This document shows, piece after piece, positions 1 through 5,546 of a stretch of 24,840 nucleotides of DNA. The stretch lies in the IMG/VR virus record IMGVR_UViG_3300048918_000077, positions 1 through 24,840 of that record, one strand, 5' to 3'. The notes under the pieces are model-generated. The model was given only the letters and a program-made list of their open reading frames with translations. It was not told the origin of the DNA and made no database searches. The position numbers and the translations under genes are program-made. This DNA is from a virus. How positions within the stretch are numbered: position 1 is the stretch's first letter; each line of letters begins with the position of its first letter.

Positions 1-166
1 CCTCTGACCAGCCATCCACAAACTTGAAATCGTCAATTGCGCTCTGGAGTGCATCCGGGAGTGCCTTGGCAAGTTTGGGATCGGCCCTGAACAGATACAT
101 CAACACTTGCGTGAGGATGAGAATGACCGTTAGAGCCTCAGCTCTTTCTTCAAACTTCCGCGCCAT
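1..166 (-). CDS. small membrane-anchored phage protein, C-terminal part outside the window
   Basis: Reading leftwards from the ATG at 166, the minus strand stays open to the window edge and gives 55 residues beginning MARKFEERAEALTVILILTQ. Residues 12-26 are a short strongly hydrophobic stretch flanked by charged residues. The rest (LAKALPDALQSAIDDFKF) looks amphipathic helical, so a single-pass or peripheral membrane protein is likely. GAGG lies four bases upstream of the ATG, a usable though slightly close Shine-Dalgarno. I do not recognise the family. The gene is divergent from the plus-strand operon and its first 44 bases overlap the start of the gene at 123. Codon choice is typical of the window, and the opposite frame here is not convincing protein. 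The left end is cut by the window, so total length and function are unknown. Confidence 0.6.
   Translation of the reverse strand, partial: MARKFEERAEALTVILILTQVLMYLFRADPKLAKALPDALQSAIDDFKFVDGWSE
113..116 (+). promoter_or_regulatory. ribosome binding site for the gene at 123
   Basis: GAGG sits six bases before the ATG at 123. It is the best Shine-Dalgarno for this frame and the reason for choosing a start that overlaps the divergent gene. Confidence 0.4.
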
Positions 167-344
167 CCATCCTCACTTGCCGTTGCCCAACTGGCGCCTC
201 GCGGTCTTTACCGCTGTCGGCTGCTTTTGGTTCTCGGCCCTGTATGGGTTAGGGGTATCAACCGGCTTTGATGTCACTGCCGGGTTGATCAGCTTTGTCG
301 GCACCGCTGTTGCGCTCGGTGCATTCTCGGCGGTCCCCCAATGA
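123..344 (+). CDS. small two-helix membrane protein
   Basis: Seventy-three residues from ATG 123. After a polar N-terminus there are two hydrophobic segments, roughly residues 26-45 (RLAVFTAVGCFWFSALYG) and 52-70 (VTAGLISFVGTAVALGAFSA), separated by a short loop, so an integral inner-membrane hairpin is likely. The stop overlaps the next start as ATGA, which supports translation as the first gene of the plus-strand operon. The opposite strand is also open (173-403), but its GTG start lacks a Shine-Dalgarno and it uses poorer codons, so I prefer this strand. The family is not recognised. Holin-like, superinfection-exclusion or simple accessory roles are all possible. The true start could lie further in (TTG 177 or 183), which would remove the divergent overlap. 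Confidence 0.5.
   Translation: MTVRASALSSNFRAIHPHLPLPNWRLAVFTAVGCFWFSALYGLGVSTGFDVTAGLISFVGTAVALGAFSAVPQ
171..176 (-). promoter_or_regulatory. ribosome binding site for the minus-strand gene starting at 166
   Basis: The minus strand reads GTGAGG here, four bases before the ATG at 166. It fixes that start over the out-of-frame ATG at 170, which would give only a few codons. Confidence 0.45.
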
Positions 345-505
345 CCGCCGTATTGCTCGTCTATTTTGCTTTCCAGGCCGGATACTGGTTCTGGCGCCTG
401 CACGCGCAGTCGTTGAGTTGGAGATTGCGTATCGGGTCTGGCGCATTATCGGCGATATCACTCTGGATGCTAATCTGTTCAATCCTCTTCTCGGTGCATT
501 CATGA
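341..505 (+). CDS. 54-aa two-helix membrane protein
   Basis: Short gene joined to both neighbours by ATGA overlaps (341-344 and 502-505). The product begins MTAVLLVYFAFQAGYWFW, has a basic loop (RLHAQSLSWRLR) and a second hydrophobic segment (ALSAISLWMLICSILFSV). It therefore looks like a small membrane hairpin rich in aromatic residues at the boundaries. The pairing of two consecutive mini membrane proteins suggests they work together, but the sequence does not show what they do. One caution: the frame of the downstream gene (502-1032) is also open through this stretch and looks reasonably protein-like, so this frame could be the incidental one. Confidence 0.45.
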   Translation: MTAVLLVYFAFQAGYWFWRLHAQSLSWRLRIGSGALSAISLWMLICSILFSVHS

Positions 506-1032
506 CGGCTGCAACCGCATTGATGCACAACCACACTGGCGGTTTCGCGCTGCAACGCGATATCGCCCACAATTTTAGCCGCAACGTCACCAAGCCTCTG
601 CATGTCGCGGCGGATTACTCTGCACATTCGTCTGTCACTCCGTTCCAACGCCATCAAAAATATGACGTGGAGAACGCAGTGGCTAATACCACCAAGGATA
701 GAACCTTCAAGCAACCCGCGCCGATCGACAAAATCACTGAACGCCAGTTCGCGCAAATCGTCAGCGATGCATTGCAGGCGCATTACGGGCCGATGAAAGG
801 CTCTGCCAAGTGTTGCGCCAATGATGCCGGCGCTTCAGTTGCAACAGCAAAGAACTGGCTCTCCGGGCTGTGCCCGCCATCGTCTGTCTATCTCAAGCGG
901 CTTGAATCGAAAGTGCCAGGCTTGGCAGCAGAAATGCGCCGACTCACTGCGATGGAGGCCGAGCAGAGTGCTGATTTTCAACAGCAATTGTCATTGTTGA
1001 TGACCATGCTGCAACAGATTGAGTTACCTTGA
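502..1032 (+). CDS. phage protein with probable DNA-binding C-terminal domain
   Basis: From ATG 502 the product is 176 residues. The C-terminal hundred look like a small helical regulator family seen next to replication genes in rhizobial-type prophages: ITERQFAQIVSDALQAHYG, then GSAKCCANDAGASVATAKNWLSG, a helix-turn-helix-like arrangement, then LKRLESKVPGLAAEMRRL. DNA binding is inference from this pattern. Start choice is uncertain. ATG 502 keeps the ATGA-overlap pattern of the operon but has a weak Shine-Dalgarno. GTG 679 has GGAGAA five to ten bases upstream and would give a 117-aa protein closer to the size I expect for the family. The stop overlaps the rusA start (TGATG). Confidence 0.6.
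   Translation: MTAATALMHNHTGGFALQRDIAHNFSRNVTKPLHVAADYSAHSSVTPFQRHQKYDVENAVANTTKDRTFKQPAPIDKITERQFAQIVSDALQAHYGPMKGSAKCCANDAGASVATAKNWLSGLCPPSSVYLKRLESKVPGLAAEMRRLTAMEAEQSADFQQQLSLLMTMLQQIELP
669..674 (+). promoter_or_regulatory. strong ribosome binding site before an alternative GTG start at 679
   Basis: GGAGAA followed four bases later by GTG 679, in frame with the gene at 502-1032. It may mark the true start, or an internal start producing a shorter second form. Confidence 0.35.
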
Positions 1033-1442
1033 TGGACCCCATTACGATCTCACTTCCTGGACCGCCGCACGGCAAAGGACGCCCGCGTTTCGCGCCGGGC
1101 GGCCGCGTCTATACCGACCAGAAGACACAAGCCTATGAGCAAGCGCTGGCGTGGCAGGCCAAGAAAGAAATGGCCGGCAAGACACCGTTTGAAGGCCCGA
1201 TTTCTGTTTCGGTTGGCGCATTCATCGCGATCCCGGAAAGCTGGTCCGAGAAGAAGAAGCAAGCTGCGATCCGCGGCGAGATAAAGGCCGTCTGTGTGCC
1301 GGATGCCGACAACCTGATCAAGAGCGCGCTCGATGGCCTGAACGGCATCGTCTTCAAGGATGATCGGCAGGTTATCGAGGTCATGGCGATCAAGAAGTTT
1401 TCAGTGCAACCATCCCTCGTTGTGACAGTGAGGTCAGCATGA
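1032..1442 (+). CDS. rusA: RusA-family crossover junction endodeoxyribonuclease
   Basis: A 136-aa Holliday junction resolvase of the RusA family, which cuts four-way junctions symmetrically as a dimer. In phages it is thought to resolve recombination or replication intermediates before packaging. Visible hallmarks are the N-terminal PGPPHGKGRPRF stretch (residues 9-20), the acidic site PDADN at 90-94 followed by K97 and D101, and the DD pair at 110-111 (FKDDRQV). These match the catalytic aspartates and lysine known from E. coli RusA in spacing and order. Length fits the family (about 120-140). ATG 1032 overlaps the preceding TGA. A TTG three bases upstream is an unlikely alternative. The stop overlaps the next gene by ATGA. 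Confidence 0.92.
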   Translation: MDPITISLPGPPHGKGRPRFAPGGRVYTDQKTQAYEQALAWQAKKEMAGKTPFEGPISVSVGAFIAIPESWSEKKKQAAIRGEIKAVCVPDADNLIKSALDGLNGIVFKDDRQVIEVMAIKKFSVQPSLVVTVRSA

Positions 1443-1603
1443 AAAGCACCGCAAATTATCTGACCACCGAAGAACGCAGCTATGCCGCCAAAATAGCACA
1501 TCGGCAGAAGAAGTATCTGCTTGCCCCTCATGGCGAACGCCTGAAGCGCCTGGCCGTGCTGCGGGAGATGACCACCCAGGAACTGAGACGGGAGATGCAT
1601 TGA
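1439..1603 (+). CDS. 54-aa charged hypothetical protein
   Basis: Tiny gene linked to rusA by an ATGA overlap at 1439-1442 and to the next gene by TGATG at 1601-1605. The product begins MKSTANYLTTEERSYAAKIA and is basic and helical, with no hydrophobic segment, signal or cysteine pattern. Codon choice (CTG, CGC, GAG, ACC) matches its neighbours, and the two tight junctions are the main evidence that it is translated. The family is not recognised. Its place between the resolvase and a helix-turn-helix protein suggests a small nucleic-acid-associated or accessory replication factor, but that is inference. Confidence 0.6.
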   Translation: MKSTANYLTTEERSYAAKIAHRQKKYLLAPHGERLKRLAVLREMTTQELRREMH

Positions 1604-1947
1604 TGACGCAGAAGGCGAACGCCAGCTTAGTTAAATCCCCATTCAAGCCACGCCGCTTTGCATGGGATGCCGAGCAACTTTATGAGATGCGCCAAGTCAA
1701 GCGCATGAGTTTTCCTCAGATCGCGCGTCGTTTCGGATGTGACCACGCCACCGTTATGTGGGCGTTTCATCGGCTCGGTGTGCCTACAAAATTGCCGCTT
1801 CAGCGAGCTGTGGATGGGCTAGTTGGCGGGTTTGTAGACATCGAATTCGAACCTGAAGAACGATCGAGGGTCGAACCGGTAGCGATGCCTGAGACAGCGG
1901 GACAAGCCGATATGTGGAAAGCCTTAATGAACGCAGCCCGGCGCTAG
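1603..1947 (+). CDS. helix-turn-helix DNA-binding protein
   Basis: A 114-aa protein with a clear helix-turn-helix at about residues 24-60: EQLYEMRQVKRMSFPQIARRF followed by GCDHATVMWAFHRLGV. This is the arrangement of sigma-region-4 or resolvase-type HTHs in which a short family-specific tail recognises DNA. The C-terminal half is acidic and probably flexible. It could be a transcriptional regulator of the late genes or a DNA-recognition component for replication or packaging. The sequence does not decide. ATG 1603 overlaps the TGA of the 54-aa gene. A 93-base non-coding gap follows, the longest break in this operon. Confidence 0.75.
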   Translation: MTQKANASLVKSPFKPRRFAWDAEQLYEMRQVKRMSFPQIARRFGCDHATVMWAFHRLGVPTKLPLQRAVDGLVGGFVDIEFEPEERSRVEPVAMPETAGQADMWKALMNAARR

Positions 1948-2040
1948 ATAAGTGCATTAAGAGCGTAATCCACAGCCGATGGCGGCTTGTTGCTCTGGTA
2001 AAATATGCGGGATTTGAACGCATCGTTGTTTGAGGAAATT
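1948..2040. other. 93-base intergenic gap inside the replication operon
   Basis: The only sizeable spacer between 123 and 3548. It is AT-richer than its surroundings and contains TAAAAT near 1999, but there is no acceptable -35 at the usual distance. GAGGAA near 2031 serves as the ribosome binding site of the next gene. I see no terminator hairpin. Confidence 0.4.
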
Positions 2041-2940
2041 ATGGCCCGCATCCGCTCTGTCCATCCTGGTCTAGCCACTGACGAAGCTTTCATGGCTCTC
2101 ACGGTGGAATGCCCGGTCGCTATCGCTCTGCTACTGGGGTTGTGGTCTGAATCAGATGACCACGGCATCTTTGAATGGAAGCCGCTGACCCTCAAGGCTC
2201 GCTCAGTGCCGGCAATCACAACACCCATTGATGAGCTATTGGCTTGCTTGGAGCGCCACCGGTTCATCAAGAAGTTTGAATTGAACGGCAAGAGTTACGG
2301 AGCGGTTCGGAACTTCATGCGGTTTCAGCGTCCTAAAAAGCCGAACTACACCCACCCTGTGACTGATGAAGTTCTCCTCTATGTCGGAACCGGAGATGCG
2401 CCATGCGACGATAATTCCGAACCAGTTCCGAACCAGTTCCCCACCAGTGGGGAAAAGTCTCCGCAGATGAAGGAAGAAGGAGAAGGAAGAAGGAAGAAGG
2501 AGGAAAGGGAAACACCCCCCCAACCCCCCGCGAACTCGGAGGAACCGGTTCGGAAAATTGGTGGGGTGGGTGGATTAGGTTTGATCGAACCTGAACCGGA
2601 AGCGAAGGATTTCGTCCAGGTGATCCAAGCCTTCGACCGAGAGCGCGTGCTGGCCTTTGGCGAAGCGCAGGGCCGCCCTTGGCCGCACCCGAACGATCGC
2701 GGCGATGCTCAGCGCTTCTTGGCCGCTGGCGCTGATTTGCAGCTCTGCCGGGAGGTGTTCCGCGCTGCTTGCCAGAAGCTTGCCGGCCAGTCTGAGCAAC
2801 CGCCAGGATCATTGAAATTCTTCGAGAAACGCATCGCCGACGCCATCGCCTCACGCGATCGGCCGATGCCAGCCGGCCACGCCCGGACGCCCGATTTCGA
2901 CCCCGCAGCCTACATCCGTTCCAGGAGCCAACAGGCATGA
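2041..2940 (+). CDS. replication-initiator-like protein (winged-helix N-terminal domain, lambda O/DnaD-like layout)
   Basis: A 299-aa protein starting MARIRSVHPGLATDEAFMAL, a beginning common to a phage family found upstream of terminase genes in alphaproteobacterial phages. Residues 1-115 look like a winged-helix fold (ALLLGLWSESDDHGIFEWKP; IDELLACLERHRFIKKFEL; YGAVRNFMRFQRPKKPNYTHP). Residues 120-185 are a hydrophilic charged linker, KEEGEGRRKKEERE then proline-rich. Residues 195-285 are a second helical domain (FVQVIQAFDRERVLAFGEA; CREVFRAACQKLAG; LKFFEKRIADAIA). This two-domain-plus-linker plan is that of phage origin-binding initiators, which makes origin recognition a reasonable inference. 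ATG 2041 has GAGGAA six bases upstream, better than ATG 2005. The linker DNA carries the repeat cluster described separately. The stop overlaps the next start by ATGA. Confidence 0.65.
   Translation: MARIRSVHPGLATDEAFMALTVECPVAIALLLGLWSESDDHGIFEWKPLTLKARSVPAITTPIDELLACLERHRFIKKFELNGKSYGAVRNFMRFQRPKKPNYTHPVTDEVLLYVGTGDAPCDDNSEPVPNQFPTSGEKSPQMKEEGEGRRKKEERETPPQPPANSEEPVRKIGGVGGLGLIEPEPEAKDFVQVIQAFDRERVLAFGEAQGRPWPHPNDRGDAQRFLAAGADLQLCREVFRAACQKLAGQSEQPPGSLKFFEKRIADAIASRDRPMPAGHARTPDFDPAAYIRSRSQQA
2415..2447 (+). repeat. three tandem 11-bp repeats (iteron-like)
   Basis: TTCCGAACCAG occurs twice exactly (2415-2425, 2426-2436), followed by TTCCCCACCAG (2437-2447) with two changes. Related pieces lie close by: GGTTCGGAAC at 2304-2313, TCGGAACCGGA at 2384-2394, CCGGTTCGGAA at 2545-2555 and TGAACCGGAAG at 2592-2602. 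Confidence 0.7.
2437..2454. repeat. perfect inverted repeat, 8-bp arms with 2-base centre
   Basis: TTCCCCAC-CA-GTGGGGAA is a perfect dyad starting in the third tandem repeat. It could be a protein-binding operator-like site or a cruciform. It is not followed by a T-run, so it is not a terminator. Confidence 0.65.
2469..2512 (+). repeat. 44-base uninterrupted purine tract followed by C-runs
   Basis: Only A and G from 2469 to 2512, built of GAAGGA/GAAGAAGGA units. Then come C7 at 2515-2521 and C6 at 2524-2529. The tract encodes the charged linker of the initiator-like protein. Such strand-asymmetric tracts can form triplex or easily unwound DNA. Confidence 0.75.
2542..2551. repeat. 10-bp perfect palindrome GAACCGGTTC
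   Basis: A perfect self-complementary site whose half-sites match the core of the nearby 11-bp repeats (GAACC / GGTTC), so it may be a dimer-binding version of the same element. Confidence 0.55.
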
Positions 2941-3548
2941 CGATCGAGGAAATGATCACCGAACTTGCTGGCCTTTTCCCGAGCTATTTCAAGGACCAGA
3001 CCAAGATCGAAGGACGCATTGCGCATTACCGGAAATCGCTCGGCCACCTGAAACCGGATCGGCTGGGACAGGCGTTTGACGACACGATGCGGAACTGGAC
3101 GCGTGACAAGCCACCCATGGCGGCGGACATCCGCGACAACATCAAATCCATGGATTTGAACGACCCTGAAGGCTTCAACTTCAAGCGCATGAACGATGCC
3201 CTGCCAGGCATCATCGCCGACATCAAGGCGAGCTGGTGGCGCATCAACGGCGGCTGGGTCGATCGCCTGGTCGAAGAATTCCAGCGCGCCAATCCCGGCC
3301 ATGACGAGGCCGTCGCCGCGGAGATCCGGATGCGGGTCAAGGACTGCGTCAACACCCGCAGCCACACCTATGCCCAGCGTGTTTACAGGGGCGCGGTGGC
3401 TGTTCCAGACTTCCGGCTCGAGGACAGCGACGTGAACCGCGTCATCTGCAAGCCAGGGCCTTTGGATCCGTATGTGATCGCGATTCGGGAGGGCAGAGAG
3501 CCGCCGCGTCTCCGCCAATTGGCATCGCGCAAGAGCAGGGCGGCGTGA
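2937..3548 (+). CDS. putative replicative helicase loader/inhibitor-like protein
   Basis: A 203-aa protein joined to the initiator-like gene by an ATGA overlap. The N-terminal seventy residues (MTIEEMITELAGLFPSYFKD, then IEGRIAHYRKSLGHLKPDRL, then AFDDTMRNWTRDKPPMAADI) have the spacing of the helical N-terminal domain of G39P-type helicase loader/inhibitor proteins, whose pattern ends in a similar PP-x-x-A-x-I turn. The middle and C-terminus (RRINGG-like region, RVYRGAVAVPDFRLEDSDV, basic tail RLRQLASRKSRAA) are not recognised. The role suggested is recruiting host DnaB to the phage origin together with the preceding protein. This is a pattern-level resemblance and not a certain assignment. 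Confidence 0.5.
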   Translation: MTIEEMITELAGLFPSYFKDQTKIEGRIAHYRKSLGHLKPDRLGQAFDDTMRNWTRDKPPMAADIRDNIKSMDLNDPEGFNFKRMNDALPGIIADIKASWWRINGGWVDRLVEEFQRANPGHDEAVAAEIRMRVKDCVNTRSHTYAQRVYRGAVAVPDFRLEDSDVNRVICKPGPLDPYVIAIREGREPPRLRQLASRKSRAA

Positions 3549-3577
3549 TGATGGGCATCTACAGTAGGAATTTTTAG

Positions 3578-3847
3578 ATGAAGGGAAAGAAAACAGGTGG
3601 CCGCAAGGCTGGGACACCCAACAAGGCGACTGCGAGCGTCAAGGAGGCCCTTTGCGCAGCATTCGAGGGTATGGGTGGGGCTGAAGCTTTGTTGGTCTGG
3701 GGACGCAAGGAACCGGCTGAATTCTACAAGCTCTGGGCCAAGATGCTACCGCAAGAGGTCAAGAGCGAGATCAGCGGCAAGGATGGGGCACCTTTGGTGC
3801 CGGTGTTGAATGTCACAATTGGCGCTGGATCTAAACCTACATCCTAA
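3578..3847 (+). CDS. probable small terminase subunit or terminase-associated DNA-binding protein
   Basis: An 89-aa basic protein beginning MKGKKTGGRKAGTPNKATAS. The GGRKxGTPNK opening is common in phage proteins encoded directly upstream of the large terminase. It is followed by a helical region (VKEALCAAFEGMGGAEALLV; EPAEFYKLWAKMLPQE). It ends in a beta-prone tail (PLVPVLNVTIGAGS). It overlaps terL by 38 bases, which supports a coupled packaging role. It is short for a canonical TerS (usually 100-180 aa) and lacks an obvious separate oligomerisation domain, so another small DNA-binding function is possible. AGGAA at 3566-3570, seven bases before ATG 3578, supports the start. Confidence 0.6.
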   Translation: MKGKKTGGRKAGTPNKATASVKEALCAAFEGMGGAEALLVWGRKEPAEFYKLWAKMLPQEVKSEISGKDGAPLVPVLNVTIGAGSKPTS

Positions 3848-5258
3848 GCAGGGCGTTGCTCTGCTCAGCAAAGCCACCGAAATCCTCTATGGCGGTGCTG
3901 CGGGCGGTGGCAAGTCGTTCCTGATGCGCGTCATGGCCATCATGTTCTGCTCGGCTATCCCCGGCCTGCAGGTCTACATCTTCCGCCGCATCAGCGCCGA
4001 TCTGATCAAAAACCACATGGAAGGCCCTAAGGGCTTGCGTGCCATGCTGGCGCCCTGGGTCATGCAGGGCTTTGTCACGATCGTCGAGAGCGAAATTCGC
4101 TTCTGGAATGGCAGCAAGATCTATCTCTGCCACTGCGAGCATGAGAAGAATATCTATAACTATCAAGGCGCTGAGATTCATCTTCTGCTGATCGACGAGA
4201 TCACGCATTTCACCGAGAGCATGTATCGGTTCCTGCGTAATCGCGTGCGCATGGTTGGGATCACGGTTCCCCCGCAATATGCCGGGATGTTTCCGCGCAT
4301 CCTGTGTGGCGGCAATCCTGGCAATATCGGCCATCTCTGGGTCAAGGCTGCCTTTGTCGATGCCGGCGCGGAGATGCAACTGCGCCGGATGCCAGCCAAT
4401 GAGGGCGGCATGCTGCGCCAGTACATCCCGGCCAGGCTCGAGGATAACCCCAGCATGGCGGATGACGATCCTGGCTATGAGGGACGCCTTGAGGGCTTGG
4501 GATCGGCAGCGCTGGTCAAGGCCATGCGCTTTGGCGACTGGAACGTGATCGAGGGGGCTTATTTCGATTGCTGGGACCCCGAGAAGCACGTCATCAGGCC
4601 ATTCGAGATCCCCAAGCACTGGTTCAGGTTCCGTGGGTTCGATTGGGGCTCATCCAAGCCGTTTGCGACGCTCTGGCTGGCTGTGAGCGATGGATCGGTG
4701 CCCAGCATTCCCAAGGGCGCCCTGGTGGCGTACCGGGAGTATTACGGGGCATCGGCACCGAATGTCGGCCTGAAGATGCAGCTGGAAGACGTCGCCCGGG
4801 CAATCCTGGCCAAGGAGTTGGGTGATGCCGATGACCAGGGCCGCAAACCGTTAGGCGTGGCCGACCCGGCGATCTTTGCCGAGGACGGAGGACCGAGCCA
4901 GGCCGAAACCATGGCCCGCGTCGGCTGCCAATGGAAGCGCGGGGATAACAAGCGGGTGCCAGGCTGGTCGCAAGTACGCGACAGACTACTTGGCGAAGAC
5001 GGACGGCCCATGTTATACTTTTTCAGTAATTGCGTAAACGTGATCAGAACGCTTCCTGCGTTACAGCACGACGAGAACAGGCCGGAGGATGTCGATACTG
5101 ACGGTGAGGACCATATCGCGGATGCCCTGCGCTACGCCTGCATGGCCAGGCCCTATCTGCGGACGACCTCACCCAAGGAAACGATGCGCGGATTGCCTGA
5201 CATGACGATGGACGAGCTTTGGCAGAAATCGGGGACGCGCCGGGAAACGCGCATCTAG
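3810..5258 (+). CDS. terL: terminase large subunit (packaging ATPase-nuclease)
   Basis: A 482-aa DNA packaging motor. The N-terminal ATPase has Walker A GGAAGGGKS at residues 28-36, Walker B HLLLIDE at 124-130 with the catalytic glutamate E130, and a coupling-type motif CGGNPGN near 167-172. The C-terminal RNase-H-like nuclease shows the expected acidic residues: D278 in FRGFDWG, D352 in GVADPAIF, and D434/D438 in DGEDHIADALRY. Length and order are complete. It translocates DNA into the prohead through the portal and cuts the concatemer. The start overlaps the preceding gene. A local AT-rich patch at 5011-5040 within the gene contains a possible promoter. The ATPase motifs are close to those of P22/Sf6-like podovirus terminases. 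The packaging type (headful or cos) cannot be read from the protein. Confidence 0.97.
   Translation: MSQLALDLNLHPKQGVALLSKATEILYGGAAGGGKSFLMRVMAIMFCSAIPGLQVYIFRRISADLIKNHMEGPKGLRAMLAPWVMQGFVTIVESEIRFWNGSKIYLCHCEHEKNIYNYQGAEIHLLLIDEITHFTESMYRFLRNRVRMVGITVPPQYAGMFPRILCGGNPGNIGHLWVKAAFVDAGAEMQLRRMPANEGGMLRQYIPARLEDNPSMADDDPGYEGRLEGLGSAALVKAMRFGDWNVIEGAYFDCWDPEKHVIRPFEIPKHWFRFRGFDWGSSKPFATLWLAVSDGSVPSIPKGALVAYREYYGASAPNVGLKMQLEDVARAILAKELGDADDQGRKPLGVADPAIFAEDGGPSQAETMARVGCQWKRGDNKRVPGWSQVRDRLLGEDGRPMLYFFSNCVNVIRTLPALQHDENRPEDVDTDGEDHIADALRYACMARPYLRTTSPKETMRGLPDMTMDELWQKSGTRRETRI
4990..5019 (+). promoter_or_regulatory. possible sigma70-type promoter inside terL
   Basis: TTGGCG (4990-4995), an 18-base spacer, then TATACT (5014-5019): four and five matches to consensus. 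It lies in an unusually AT-rich patch of an otherwise GC-rich gene and would drive the portal-to-capsid genes. Seen by eye only. Confidence 0.25.
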
Positions 5259-5267
5259 GAGGGTGGC

Positions 5268-5546
5268 ATGTCAATCGGTAATCTGAACGCAGGCCAAGGC
5301 AAAGTCGTCTCGGCCTCGGGCAACGTCAAAGCAAGCCAGGGCGCATTGCTTGGCATTTTCGTCTCAGCCGCAAGTGCTACCCCGACAATCACCATTTACG
5401 ACGATGCGGCGACCGGCACATCGATCCCGCTGGTGAGCGTGTTCACGCCCGTCGCCGGTACCTGGTACACGATCCCCACCGGCTTTGCGAATGGCCTCAA
5501 CGTGGTCATCGGCGGCACAGTCTCCTGCACAGTGGTGTATGCGTGA
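5268..5546 (+). CDS. small beta-rich structural-type protein
   Basis: A 92-aa product composed of small and beta-forming residues (VVSASGNVKASQGALLGIFV; ATPTITIYDDAATGTSIPLV; TWYTIPTGFANGLNVVIGGT), with no charged helices. It looks like a compact beta-sandwich of the kind used as head decoration or fibre-capping proteins. It has a strong ribosome binding site (AGGAGG just before ATG 5268), better than most genes here, which implies abundant product. It sits between terL and portal, and its stop overlaps the portal GTG start as GTGA. The exact virion role is unknown. A capsid-surface accessory protein is the most natural inference. Confidence 0.7.
   Translation: MSIGNLNAGQGKVVSASGNVKASQGALLGIFVSAASATPTITIYDDAATGTSIPLVSVFTPVAGTWYTIPTGFANGLNVVIGGTVSCTVVYA

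Noticed and set aside
173-403. Minus-strand frame just upstream of the minus-strand gene at 166
   Set aside because: Its spacing would suit an operon, but the GTG start has no Shine-Dalgarno and codon choice is poorer than that of the plus-strand membrane gene. Kept as a minor alternative.
361-783. Minus-strand 140-codon frame opposite the 341-1032 genes
   Set aside because: Arginine/cysteine-rich antisense of the plus-strand genes, with no ribosome binding site and no family resemblance.
1990-2005. TAAAAT in the 1948-2040 gap as a promoter -10
   Set aside because: No acceptable -35 hexamer 16-18 bases upstream.
2437-2454. Dyad TTCCCCAC-CA-GTGGGGAA as a transcription terminator
   Set aside because: It lies inside a coding region, has a two-base loop and lacks a following T-run.
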